Of a DNA stretch of 64,000 nt, positions 32,287 through 45,600 are shown in pieces (within the stretch, counting starts at the first letter, position 1; each line of letters starts with the position of its first letter). The DNA is taken from positions 17,874,615 through 17,938,614 of the forward strand of contig OX457029.1 of NCBI GenBank assembly GCA_949752745.1. The letters are read 5' to 3'. The position numbers and the translations under genes are program-made. This DNA comes from Protula sp. h YS-2021 (taxonomy: Eukaryota; Annelida; Polychaeta; Sabellida; Serpulidae). The notes beneath the pieces are model-generated. The model saw nothing but the letters and a program-made list of their open reading frames with translations, made no database searches and had not been told where the DNA came from.

Positions 32287-32682
32287 CTGTAACATCCAAA
32301 CTTACACATCAGTTCAAGGATCACTTTTCTTTGTTCATTGTGCAGGTAACTGAACACTTGGCAGTATCAGGCTAGCCATATTTGCCTTATCAATTGTAAT
32401 ATCAGAATGAGAGCAACTCTACTACCCAGAAAACACTAAAACACTCACATCCGCGAGATATTTTCCATCTTGTCAAATACAATATCCTGATCAGATGAAT
32501 TTGGAGTTGCCATAGTGAAGGGACATGAGCTGATATGTACAAACTGGGCATCAGTTGTGTTTCCTTGTTCACTCTGAGACCAGTGTCTTGTTGTCACGGC
32601 CACAGCGAACATGTTGTTGCTGTCAGTTCTACAGAATTTAAGCAGCCCGAGGATTCAAATGGGTTCGTCGTGCGTGCGTTAC
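32287..32682. other. short mTOR intron
   Basis: A 396-bp intron between two FAT exons. It has no array or recognised element. Confidence 0.8.
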
Positions 32683-32781
32683 CTGCGGGTGCTGTTTACC
32701 GATGTCCATGAGCAGCTGCTGAATCAGCTTGGCCACCTGTTGTCGCGGGGTGTCGATGCGCGCTATCAGTTGTGGAATCAC
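32683..32781 (-). CDS. mTOR: mTOR exon: FAT region
   Basis: Reads VIPQLIARIDTPRQQ, VAKLIQQLLMDIGKQ and HPQ, matching VIPQLIARIDTPR...LI.QLL.DIG..HPQ of animal TOR. Its 33 codons lie between phase-0 junctions. The acceptor is TTAACAAACCAG, with little pyrimidine in the last bases, and the donor is CAG/GTAACG. The exon before it must end in phase 0 and, from TOR conservation, in G(I/V)K.(I/V)QIDTWLQ; exactly that peptide is what the 27-kb satellite upstream repeats. The exon itself is not in the window. Confidence 0.98.
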
Positions 32782-32839
32782 CTGGTTTGTTAACAAAATG
32801 TCCACCAACATGTTAACTGGCCGAAGTGTGATAGCATTC

Positions 32840-32937
<98 letters not shown>

Positions 32938-32998
32938 ACAAACAAACAAACAAACAAACAAACAAACAAACAAACAAACAACAAACAACAACAACAAA
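32840..32998. repeat. (CAA)n/(CAAA)n microsatellite
   Basis: About 95 bp of CAA followed by about 55 bp of CAAA-type repeat, starting 59 bp upstream of the acceptor of the FAT exon. The long Asn or Leu open frames here are products of the microsatellite. Confidence 0.97.
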
Positions 32999-33224
32999 TA
33001 ATTAGAAGGCTTATCTATCGCTTAACCAAGAAAATGCTCTAAGCGCTTTACAATAGAAAAGATAACAGTTAAAACTAACAATAGCAAACGAAAAAACTAA
33101 ACTTAGAATAATACTGTTATGAACGATGTGACTAGTGAATAAGACAACCCGATTTTAAAACAGGTTACTGAATTTTTTTCCAATCCTAGCACTTTCTTAA
33201 TCAGAGTGAATAACCATTTTGAAA

Positions 33225-33560
33225 ACCTGAACCCCTAAGCTTTTCAAAAGCCAACATTACCCCAATTTTCAGAGTATCGCTGCAGAATTATTTAAAAAAA
33301 GATCACCGGAAGAACATTTAGAAGAAATCCAACCAAAACTGCAGGACGCCAGAAGCATTTAGAAAAGTGGCTACCATTTTTTTTCTTAAACCCGCTGCTT
33401 GGAAAATTTTTGTTCGATCGCCAACAAAAAAAAAAAACAAATAGGACCATCTAGCGAATACCAATACTCCCCACTTCTGTGGCAAGCCCAGCTCGGTGGG
33501 CTAAAAAATAGTTATTTAAAACCTTTAAAGGTCGGAATCAGCGGATTTCTCAACAAAGTA
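33225..33560. mobile_element. interspersed element family C fragment
   Basis: It carries gatcaccggaagaacattta, aactgcaggacgccagaagcattt and tgttcgatcgccaacaaaa, related to the family C cores. There is no tail, so it is probably a fragment. Confidence 0.55.
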
Positions 33561-33799
33561 ATTTTTAGGAGAAGCCTAACCTTGGACCACTAGCACAAAA
33601 CTGCCAATAACCGGATTCCTACTTACTTTTGCCGAAAAGTTTTTGCGTTTCGACTGAATTCAGTTTGGGATAAGGATATAAAGAAATAATAGAAAAAATG
33701 CAAAATAAACATAATTCCTATTTTGCCAGAAACATATTCACATGCTGGCTATTAAAGGGACTGAATATTATGTAAAATAGCTTTTAAAAGATATATGGT

Positions 33800-36330
33800 G
33801 GCTTATTAAATTTATGGCATGCCGTTTTAACATTTAATGCTTATTTTTTATATCAAAATATAATTAAAGATATCAATAAATCACTGCAGATCTCATTAAT
33901 TTTGCCATCAATTATTGAATTTTAGATGGCAAAATTTGATTCTTGAGATCAAAATATCAATTTACAAAAATAAAAAATCTTAACGAAGAAATTTATACAA
34001 GGTTTAAAGAATCGTCAATTAAATTTTGGAGATGAAAACCTGAATTATTGAATCAATCTGATATCAATAATAAAAACACAATTTCTGATCTCAAGAATCG
34101 CTTCTTTTTTGCACAGTAAAAATTAAAAGAAAGATTTTATGGAATGACGTTTTAACATTTAATGCTATTTTTGATATCAAAATATAATTACAGATATAAA
34201 TAAATCAAAGTAGATTTCAATAATTTATATTTTGCTATCGATAATTGAATTTTAGATGGCAAAAATTTACTTTACAAATTCAAAAAATCTTAACAGGGAC
34301 ACATATTTGCATATAATATAACGAATCGTCAATTACATTTTGGAGATGAAAACTTGAATTCTTGAGATCAATAAAAACAACACAATTTGCTTCTTTTTTG
34401 TACAGTAAAAAAATAAAGAAAGATTCTATGGAATGCCGTTTTCACATTTATTAGTGAATTAGAGATATCAAGAATTAATTTTTGATCTCAAAAATTAATT
34501 TTTTGATATCAAGAATTAATTTTTGATCTCAATAAATCCATATTTTGATATCAAGAATTCATTTTTGCTATCTGTAATTGTATTCTTGATATCTCTAAAT
34601 GTATTCTTGATCTCAAAAAATAATTTTTGATATCAATAAATATTTAGAGATATCAAGAAATATTTATTGATATCAAAAATGATTTAATGATATCTAAAAT
34701 TGATTTTTTGAGATCAAAAATTCAATTCTTGATAGCAAAAATGAATTATTTGAGAGCAAAATATTAATTTTGAGCTCACTAATTGATTTTCTATATATTG
34801 ATATCAAGAATTTATTTCAGATATCATTATTTTAGACTGATGCATTTTTAATTTGTATTTTGAAATCTGCAAACGATTTTTGGATCTCAAAAACTGATTC
34901 TTGATATCAAAATATCAGTCTATTTTTTTAAATAAAAAATTCAGAAACGCACATCTGTAAATAAATAATGGCTGTCCTTGTATACAGAATCTTTATTTTA
35001 ATTTTTTACTGTACACAAAAGAAGCAATTCTTGAGATCAAAAATTATGTTGTTATTATTGATCTCAATAATTCAAATTTTCATCTCCAAAATTTAATTGA
35101 CGATTCGTTATATTTTATGTGAATGTGTGTCTCCCGTAAGATTTTTTAGGTTTGTAAAATTGATTTTTTGATCTCAAAAATAATTTTTTGCCATCTAAAA
35201 TTCAATTATTGATAGCAAAATATAAATTATTGAGATCTAAATTGATTTATTGATATCTCTAAAGATATTTTGATATCAAAAATAAGCATTAAATGTTAAA
35301 ATGGCATTCCATAAGATTCTGCATACAAGACCAGTCATTATTTATTTACAGATGTGTATTTCCGAATTTTTTATTTAAAAAATGGACTGATATTTTGATA
35401 TCAAAAAAATCAATTTTTCATTCGCAGATTTCAAAATACAAATTAAAAAGTATCATTTTAAAATAACGACTTCTGAAATAAATTCTTGATATCAATTATT
35501 GAGAAAACGAATAATTGAGCTCAAAATTGATATTTTGCTCTCAAATATTCCATTTGTGCTATCAAGAATTGAATATTTACTGATATCAAAAATTATTTTT
35601 TGAGATCAAGAATACATTTAGAGATATCAAAAATACAATTACAGAGAGCAAAAATTAATTCTTGATATCAAAATATAGATGTTTTAGACAAAAAATTAAT
35701 TATTGATATCAAAAAATCAATTTTTGAGATCAAAAATTAATTCTTGACATCAATAATTCAAAAATAAATGTGAAAATGGCATTCCATAAGATTTTGTGCA
35801 CAAGGACCAGACATTACTATATTCAAATATGTGTGCTTTGAATTTTGTATGTAAAAAATAGACTGATACTTTGATATCAAAAATCAATTTCTGAGATAAA
35901 AAATCATTTGCAAAACATAAAGTCTCATTCTGAAATAATGATATCTGAAAAAATTCTTGATATCAATAAAAAAGAAAATAAATTATTGAGCTCAAAATTG
36001 GTATTTTGCTATCAAATATTTCATTTTTGCTATCAAGAATTGAATTTTTGATCTCCAAAAATCAATTTTAGATATCATTAAATCATTTTTGATATCAATA
36101 AATATTTCTTGATCTCTCTAAATATCAAGAATTATTTTTTGAGATCAAGAATACATTTAGAGATATCAAAAATATAATTACAGACAACAAAAATTAATTC
36201 TTGATATCAAAATATGAATATTTTGAGATCAAAAATTAGTTCTTGATATCAAAAAATAAATTTTTGAGATCAAAAAATTAATTCATGACATCAATAATTC
36301 CCTAATAAATATGAAAATGGCATTCCATGT
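33800..36330. mobile_element. AT-rich palindromic foldback-like element built on GATATC/GATCTC units
   Basis: It begins ttatggcatgccgttttaac and ends with the inverse (aaaatggcattccat near 36315). The end motif recurs near 34137 and 34428 in one orientation and near 35300 and 35777 in the other, roughly symmetric about 35000. Long blocks are also inverted across the centre (atcaataaaaacaacacaat...gtacagtaaaa at 34365-34410 against 34995-35080). The body is dense in short near-palindromes such as attttTGATATCaaaaat and gatctc, tens of copies. No protein is visible. The left boundary could be 20-40 bp further out. Confidence 0.75.
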
Positions 36331-36631
36331 AAAGTCCAAAGTGTGCATATTGAAAGAAAATTAGAATTTTTATGTTTTTCCATTATTATTTCTTTATAAC
36401 TTATCCCAAAAAATCGAAACGATACCTCCATCGGAGAGATTCAAGTATGAATTGCCTTATCACAAAAACGTGCTTTACAAAAGAAGACTACACAGGGAAC
36501 ACTAGTGCAAAATTTGAAAGCAATCGAAGATTTCTTCAACGCTTTTACTCGTGTTTATGTTCTTGTTTTGCACTTAAGTCACCTCTTGTATACGGATTCA
36601 CACTAAAACTAAACTGATAAAAAATAAAAGG
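36331..36631. other. intron sequence before the satellite
   Basis: Mixed unique sequence of about 300 bp. A plus-strand open frame at 36372-36617 has no recognisable content. Confidence 0.5.
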
Positions 36632-39600
36632 CAGTGCACAGACTCACCTGTATCCAGTTGTATATCTACGGCTTTGATGCCGTCGGCGAGCACAGACTTA
36701 CCTGTGGTCTGTTGTCTATGTGCACCGTTTTGATGCCGTAGTTAAACACAGACTTGTGTGCGGCCAGTTGTCTATCTCCACGGTTTTAGTGCCGCCGTGG
36801 AGCACACACTTACCTGTAGCCAGTTGTCTATCTGCACGGTTTTAATGCCGCCGTGGAGCACAGACTTACCTGTAGCCACTTGTCTATCTGCACGGTTTTG
36901 AAGCCACTGGCGAGCACAGACTTAGCTCTGGCCAGTTGTATATTTGCATGGTTTTGATGCCGTCGCTTAGGAAAGGCTCACCTGTAGCTAGTTGTCTATT
37001 TGCACGATTTTAGTGCCGTCGGTGACCACAGAGTCACCTGTGGCCAGTTGTCTATCTGCACGGTTAAAGGAAGATGCAAGCACAGACTTACCTGTAGCCA
37101 GTTGTCTATCTGCACGATTCTAATGAAGCCGTTGAGCACAGACTTACCTGTAGCCAGTTTTTTATCTGCACGGTTTTAATGAAGTTGGCGAGGACAGACT
37201 AACCTGTGGCTAGATTTTTATCTGCACGGCATCGATGAAGGAGATGAGCACAAACTTAAATGTGCCCACTTGTCTATCTGCACAGTTTTAATGTTGCTGG
37301 TGAGCACCGATTTACCTGTAGCCACTTGTCTATATGCACAGTATTGATGCCGTCGGTAAGTACAGACTTACCTTTCGCCACTTGTCTATCTGTACTGGTT
37401 TGATGCCCCCGGTGAGCACAGACTTACCTGTAGCCAGTTGTCTACCTGCACGGTATTAATGAAGTTCCGAGCACATATTTATCTGTGGCCACTTGTCTAT
37501 CTGCACGGTTTTAATGAAATTGCGAGCACAGACTTACCATTGGAGGGCGTCTATCTGCACGGTTTTACTAATATTGCGAGCACAGACTTACCTGTGGCCA
37601 GCTGCCTATCTGCACCATTTAATTCGGATGCAAGCACAGACTTACTTGTGAGCAGTTGTCGAACTGCACGGTTTTAATGCTGTTGCGAGCACAGATTTAT
37701 CTGTGGCTACTTGTCTATCTGCACGGTTTTAGTGAAATTGCGAGTACAGACTTACCTGTGCCAGGTGTCTAACTGCACGATTTAATGCGGAGGCAAGCAG
37801 ACTTACCTGTAGCCAGTTGTCTATTTACACGGTTTTAATGAAGTTGCGAGCACAGACTTACATGTGGAAAGGTGTCTATCTGCACGGTTTTAATGCGGTT
37901 GCGAGCACAGATTTATCTGTGTCCACTTGTCTATCTGCACGGTTTTAAAATAAATTGCGAGCACAGACTTACCTGTGGCCAGGTGTCTATCTGCATTGTT
38001 CTAATGCCGTTGCGAGCACAGATTTATCTGTGGCCACTTGTCTATCTCCACGGTTTTAATAAAATTGCGAGCACAGACTTTCCTGTGGCCAGGTGCCTAT
38101 CTGCACGATTTAATGTGCATACAAGCATAGACTTACCTGTAGCCAGTTGTCTAGTTACACGGTTTTAATAAAGTTGCGAGCACAGACTTACCTGTGGCCA
38201 GGTGTCTTATCTGCACGATTTAATGAGGATGCAAGCAAAGACCTTCCTGTAGCCAGTTGTCTACCTGCACGGTATTAATGAAGTTCCGAGCACATATTTA
38301 TCTGTGGCCACTTGTCTATCTGCACGGTTTTAATGAACTTGCGAGCACAGACCTACTTGTGGCCAGGTATCTATCTGCACGATTTAATGCGGATGCAAGC
38401 ACAGACTTACCTGTGGCCAGGTGTCTATGTGCACGGTGTTAATGAAGTTGCGAGACACAGACATACCTGTGTGGTCACGTGCCTACCTGCACCATTTAAT
38501 GCGAATGCAACCACAGACTTACCCGTAGCCAGTTGTCTATCTGCACGGTTTTAATGCCGTTGCGAGCACAGATTTATCTGAGGGCACTTTTCTCTCTGCA
38601 CGGTTTTAATGAAATTGCGAGCACAGACTTAACTGTGGCCAGTTGTCTATCTGCACGGTTTTAATAAAATTGCGAACACAGACTTAAATGTGGCCAGTTG
38701 TCTGTCTGCACGGTTTTAATAAAATTGCGAGCACAGACTTTCCTGTGGCCATGTGCCTATCTGCACGATTTAATGCGCATACAAGCATAGACTTACCTGT
38801 AGCCAGTTGTCTATTTACACGGTTTTAATAAAGTTGCGAGCACAGACTTACCTGTGGCCAGGTGTCTTATCTGCACGATTTAATGCGGATGGAAGCACAG
38901 ACTTACCTGTAGCCGTTTGCCTATCTGCACAGTTTTAGTGCCGTTGCGAACACAGATTTACCTGTGGCCAGTTGTCTATCTGCACGGTTTTAATGCCGTT
39001 GCGAGCACAGACATACCTATGGCCAGGTGCCTATCTGCACGATTTAATGCGCTTACAAGCATAGACTTACCTGTAGCCACTCGTCTATTTGCACGGTTTT
39101 AATGAAGTTGCGAAAACAGACTTTCCTGTGGCCAGATGTCTATCTGCACGGTTTTAGTGCCGTTGCGAACACAGATATATCTGTGGCCAGTTGTCTATCT
39201 GTACGGTTTAATAAAATTGCGAACACATATTTCCCTGTGGCCAGTTGTCTATCTGCACGGTTTTAATGCCGTTGCGGGCACAGACATACCTTTGGTCAGG
39301 TGTCTATCTGCACGATTTAATGCGCTTACAAGCATAGACTTACCTGTAGCCACTCGTCTATCTCCACGCTTTTAAAGAAGTTGCGAAAACAGACTTACCT
39401 GTGGCCAGGTGTCTATATGCACGGTTTTAGTGCCGTTGCGAGCACAGGTTTATCTGTGGCCACTTGTCTATCTGCACGGTTTTTATAAAATTGCGAACAC
39501 AGATTTAAATGTGGCCAGTTGTCTATCTGCACGGTTTTACTAATATTGCGAGCACAGACTTACCTGTGGCCAGGTGCCTATCCGCACCATTTAATTCGGA

Positions 39601-42600
39601 TGTAAGCACAGACATACCTGTCAGCAGTTGTCGATCTGCACGGCTTTGAAGCTGTTGCGAGCAGATTTATCTGTGGCCACTTGTCTATCTGCACGGTTTT
39701 AGTGAAATTGCGAGCACAGACTTACCTGTGGCCAGGTGTCTAACTGCACGATTTAATGCGGAGGCAAGCAGACTTACCTGTAAGCAGATGTCTATTTACA
39801 CGCTTTTAATGAAGTTCCGAGCACAGACTTACCTGTGGAAAGGTGTCTATCTGCACGGTTTTAATGCCGTTGCGAGAACAGATTTATCTGTGGCCACATA
39901 TCTATCTGCACGGTTTTAATAAAATTGCGAGCGCAGACTTACCTGTGGCCAGGTGTCTATCAGCACGATTTAATGCGGAGGCAAGGACAGACTTACCTGT
40001 CACCAGTTGTCTATCTGCACGGTTTTAGTACCGTTGTGAATACAGACTTACCTGTAGCCAGTTGTCTATCTGCACAGTTTTAATTTAGTTGAGCACACAG
40101 ACTTACCTGTGGTCAGTGGTCTATCTGCACGGTTTTAGTAAAGTTGCGAGCACAGACTTACCTGTGGCCAGGTGTCTAACGGCAGGATTTAATGCGCATA
40201 CAAGCACTTGTCTATCTGCACGGTTTTAATGAAGTTGCGAGCACAGACTTACCTGTCGCCAGTTGTGTATCTGCACGGATTTAATGCAGTTGCGAGCACA
40301 GATTTTTCTATGGCCACTTGTCTATCTGCACGGGTTTAATAAAATTGCGAATATAGATTTAAATGTGGCCAGTTGTCTATCTGCACGGTTTTAATAAAAC
40401 TGCGAGCACAAACTTACCTGTGGTCAGGTACCTATCTGCACGATTGAATGCAAGCACAGACTTACCTGTAGCCAGTTGTCCATTTACACGGTCTTAATGA
40501 AGTTGCAAGCACAGACTTACCTGTCGCCAGGTGTCTATCTGCACGGGTTTAATGCCGTTGCGAGCACAGATTTTTCTATGGCCACTTGTCTATCAGTACG
40601 GTTTTAAGAAAATTGCGAACACAAATTTAAATGTGACCAGTTGTCTAACAAGCACAGACTTACCTGTAGCCGGTTGTCTATCTGCACGGTTTTAATCCGT
40701 TGCGAACACAGATTTATCTGTGGCCACTTGTCTATCTGTACGGTTTTAATAAAATTGCGAACATAGATTTAAATGAGGCCAGTTGTCTATGTGCGTGGTT
40801 TTAATCAAACTGCGAGTACAGACTTACCTGTGGCCAGGTGCCTATCTGCACGATTAAATGCGGATGCAAGCACAGACTTACCAGTAGCCGGTTGTCTCTC
40901 TGCACGGTTTTAATGAAGTTGCGAGCACAAACTTACCTGTGACAAGGTGCCTATCTGCACCATTTAATACGGATGCAAGCACAGATTTACCTGTGGCCAC
41001 TTGTCTATCTGCACGGTTTTAATAAAACTGCGAGCACAAACTTACCTGTGGTCAGGTGCCTATCTGCACGATTTAATGCAAGCACAGACTTACCTGTAGC
41101 CAGTTGTCTATTTACACGGTCTTAATGAAGTTGCGAGAACAGACTTACCTGTGACGTGGTGCCTATCTGCACCATTTAATGCGAATGCAAGCACAGACTT
41201 ACCTGTAGCCAGTTGTCTATCTGCACGGTTATACTGCCGTTGCGAGAACAGATTTATCTGTGACCACTTGTCTATCTGCACGGTTTTAATACTTGACTAC
41301 GTCTCGAGGAGTACGTCTATCCCCCGTGGGGGATATGGTTTGTGTAAGGCTGTTTCGTGTTGACTACGCAAAAAAAAAAAATTTACAAGTGGAAGGATGT
41401 AAGTCGACGTAGTGTCTAACATTTAGACGGATCAATCCATTAACCAGTATTCGCGTGAGACTGTCGTAGGTACGCTAAGTACAGCGCCGATTTTGAAAAA
41501 TTCGCCATTTTGTCAAGTCCCATCCGGAAAATGCTTGATCACTGCACTGCGGAAGGTGCCAGGGAGCCCGTGTGCAGAATTTGAAACGAATCCATTCATT
41601 AATGTGGCCTGTAGACGCGTGAGACTGCCTATATATAAAGTCCAGTGCCAATTTTCAAATGTCCGCCATTTTGTCAATTTTTGGCCGATTCGGAAAATTC
41701 TTGGTCACTGCACTGCGGAAGGTTCCAGAGAAGCCGTGTACAAAATCTGAAACGAATCCGTCTATTAATGTGGCCTGTAGACGCGTGAGACTGCCGTATA
41801 TACGCTAAGTCCAGTGCCAATTTTCAAATGTCCGCCATTTTGTCAATTTTTGGCCGATCCGGAAAATTCTTGGTCACTGCACTGCGGAAGGTTCCAGAGA
41901 AGCCGTGTACAAAATTTGAAACGAATCCGTCTATTAATGTGGCCTGTAGACGCGTGAGACTGCCGTATATACGCTAAGTCCAGTGCCAATTTTCAAATGT
42001 CCGCCATTTTGTCAATTTTTGGTCGATCCGGAAAATTCTTGGTCACTGCACTGCGAAAGGTTCCAGAGAAGCCGTGTACAAAATTTGAACCGAACCCTAG
42101 TATTAATGTGGCCTGTAGGCGCGTGAGACTGAAGCGTGACAGACGGACAGACGGACAGACCGAAAAGTTCAAAACTATATCCCTCCGTTTCACCGGGGAT
42201 AAAAATTGCGAACACAGATTTACCTGTGGCCAGTTGCCTATCTGCACGGTTTTAATAAAATTGCGAGGACAGACTTACCTGTGCCCAGGTGCCTAGCTGC
42301 ACGATTTAATGCGCATACAAGCATAGACCTACCTGTAGCCACTTGTCTATCTGCACGGTTGTAATACCATTGCGAGCACAGATTTATCTGTGGCTACTTG
42401 TCTATCTGCATGGTTTTAATGACGTTGCGAACACAGACTTATCTGTGGCCAGTTGTCTATCTGCACGGTTTTGATAAAATTGCGAACACAGATTTAAATG
42501 TGGCCAGTTGTCCATCTGCACGGTTTAACTAAAATTGTGAGCACAGACTTACCTATGGCCAGGTGCCTATCTGCACGATTTAATGCGATTGCAAGCACAG

Positions 42601-45600
42601 ATTTACCTGTGAGCAGTTGTCTATCTCCACGGTTTTAATGCCGTTCCTAGCACAGATTTCTCTGTGGCCACTTGTCTCTCTGCACGGTTTTAATAAAATT
42701 GCGAGCACAGACTTACCTGTGGCCAGGGGTCTAACTGCACGATTTAATGGGGATGTAAGCACAGACTTACCTGTAGCCGATTGTCTATCTGCACGGTTTT
42801 AATGCCGTTGCGAACACAGATTTGCCTGTGGCCAGTTGTCTATCTGCACGGTTATAATAAAGTTGCGAACATAGATTTAAATGTGGCCAGTTGTCTATCT
42901 GCACGGTTTTAATAAAACTGCGAGCACAGACTTACCTGTGGCCAGGTGCTTATCTGCGCGATTTAACGCGGAAGCAAGCACAGACTTACCTGTAGCCAGT
43001 TGTCTATTTATACGGTTTTAATGAAGTTGCGAGCACAGACTTACCTGTGGCCAGGTGCCTATCTGCACGATTTAATGCGGATGCAAGCACAGACTTACCT
43101 GTGAGCAGTTGTCTATCTGCACGGTTTTAATGCCGTTGCGAGAACAGACTTATCTGTGGCCACTTGTCTATCTGCACGGTTTTAATGAAATTGCGAGCAC
43201 AGACTTAACTGTGGCCAGGGGTCTAACTGCACGATTTAATGCGGATGCAAGCGCAGACTTACCTGTAATCAGTTGTCTATTTACACGGTTTTAATGAACT
43301 TGCGGGCACAGCTTTGCCTGTGAAGAGGTGCCTATCTGCACCATTTAACGCGAATGCAAGCACAGACTTACCTGTAGCCAGTTGTCTATCTGCACGGTTT
43401 CAATGCCGTTGCGAGCACAGATTTATCTGTGACCACTTGTCTATCTGCACGGTTTTAATAAAACTGCGAGCACAGACTTACCTGTGGCCAGGTGTCTATC
43501 TGCACGATTTAATGCGGATGCAAGGACAGACTTACCTGTAGCCAGTTGTCTATTTACACGGTTGTAATGTAGTTGCAAGCACAGACTTATCTGTGACGAG
43601 GTGACTATCTGCACGGATTTAATGCCGTTGCGAGCACAGACTTACCTGTGGCCAGGTGTCTAACTGCACGATTTAATGCGGATGCAATCACAGATTTACC
43701 TGTAGCCGGTTGTCTATCTGCACGGTTTTAATCCGGTCGTCTATCTGCACGGTTTCAATCCGTTGCGAACACAGATTTATCTGTGGCTACTTGTCTATCT
43801 GCACGGTTTTAATAAAATTTCGAGCACAGACTTACCTGTGGCCAGGTGTCTATCTGCACGACTTAATGCGGAAGCAAGCATAGACTGACCTGTAGCCAGT
43901 TGTCTATCTGCATGGTTTTAATGAAGTTGCGAGCACAGACCTACCTGCGGCCGGATGTCTATCTGCACGATTTTAATAAAATCGCGAACACAGACTTATC
44001 TGTGGATAGTTGTCTATCTGCACGGTTTTAATAAAATTGTGAACACAGATTTAAATGTGGCCAGTTGTCCATCTGCACGGTTTAACTAAAATTGTGAGCA
44101 CAGACTTACCTATGGCCAGGTTCCTATCTGCACGATTTAATGCGATTGCAAGCACAGATTTACCTGTGAGCAGTTGTCTATCTCCACGGTTTTAATGCCG
44201 TTCCTAGCACAGATTTCTCTGTGGCCACTTGTCTCTCTGCACGGTTTTAATAAAATTGCGAGCACAGACTTACCTGTGGCCAGGGGTCTAACTGCACGAT
44301 TTAATGCGGATGTAAGCACAGACTTACCTGTAACCGATTGTCTATCTGCACGGTTTTAATGCCGTTGCGAACACAGATTTACCTGTGGCCAGTTGTCTAT
44401 CTGCACGGTTATAATAAAGTTGCGAAAATAGATTTAAATGTGGCCAGTTGTCTATCTGCACGGTTTTAATAAAACTGCGAGCACAGACTTACCTGTGGCC
44501 AGGTGCTTATCTGCGCGATTTAACGCGGAAGCAAGCACAGACTTACCTGTAGCCAGTTGTCTATTTATACGGTTTTAATGAAGTTGCGAGCACAGACTTA
44601 CCTGTGGCCAGGTGCTATCTGCACGATTTAATGCGGATGCAAGCACAGACTAACCTGTAGCCAGTTGTCTATTTACACGCTTTTAATGAAGTTGCGAGTA
44701 CAGACGTACCTGTGGCCACTTGTCTATCTGCACGGTTTTAATGAAATTGCGAGCACAGACTTAACTGTGGCCAGGGGTCTAACTGCACGATATAATGCGG
44801 ATGCAAGCGCAGACTTACCTGTAACCAGTTGTCTATTTACACGGTTTTAATGAACTTGCGGGCACAGCTTTGCCTGTGAAGAGGTGCCTATCTGCACCAT
44901 TTAACGCGAATGCAAGCACAGACTTACCTGTAGCCAGTTGTCTATCTGCATGGTTTTAATGAAGTTGCGAGCACAGACCTACCTGCGGCCGGTTGTCTAT
45001 CTGCACGATTTTAATAAAATCGCGAACACAGACTTATCTGTGGATAGTTGTCTATCTGCACGGTTTTAATAAAATTGTGAACACAGATTTAAATGTGGCC
45101 AGTTGTCCATCTGCACGGTTTAACTAAAATTGTGAGCACAGACTTACCTATGGCCAGGTGCCTATCTGCACGATTTAATGCGATTGCAAGCACAGATTTA
45201 CCTGTGAGCAGTTGTCTATCTCCACGGTTTTAATGCCGTTCCTAGCACAGATTTCTCTGTGGCCACTTGTCTCTCTGCACGGTTTTAATAAAATTGCGAG
45301 CACAGACTTACCTGTGGCCAGGGGTCTAACTGCACGATTTAATGCGGATGTAAGCACAGACTTACCTGTAGCCGATTGTCTATCTGCACGGTTTTAATGC
45401 CGTTGCGAACACAGATTTACCTGTGGCCAGTTGTCTATCTGCACGGTTATAATAAAGTTGCGAAAATAGATTTAAATGTGGCCAGTTGTCTATCTGCACG
45501 GTTTTAATAAAACTGCGAGCACAGACTTACCTGTGGCCAGGTGCTTATCTGCGCGATTTAACGCGGAAGCAAGCACAGACTTACCTGTAGCCAGTTGTCT

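Noticed and set aside
36632..36720. Leftmost satellite unit as the real upstream mTOR exon
   Set aside because: It encodes only the GIKAVDIQ-like end and diverges from TOR; the expected preceding codons (LTLWFDYGHW-type) are absent, so the source exon must be right of 64000.
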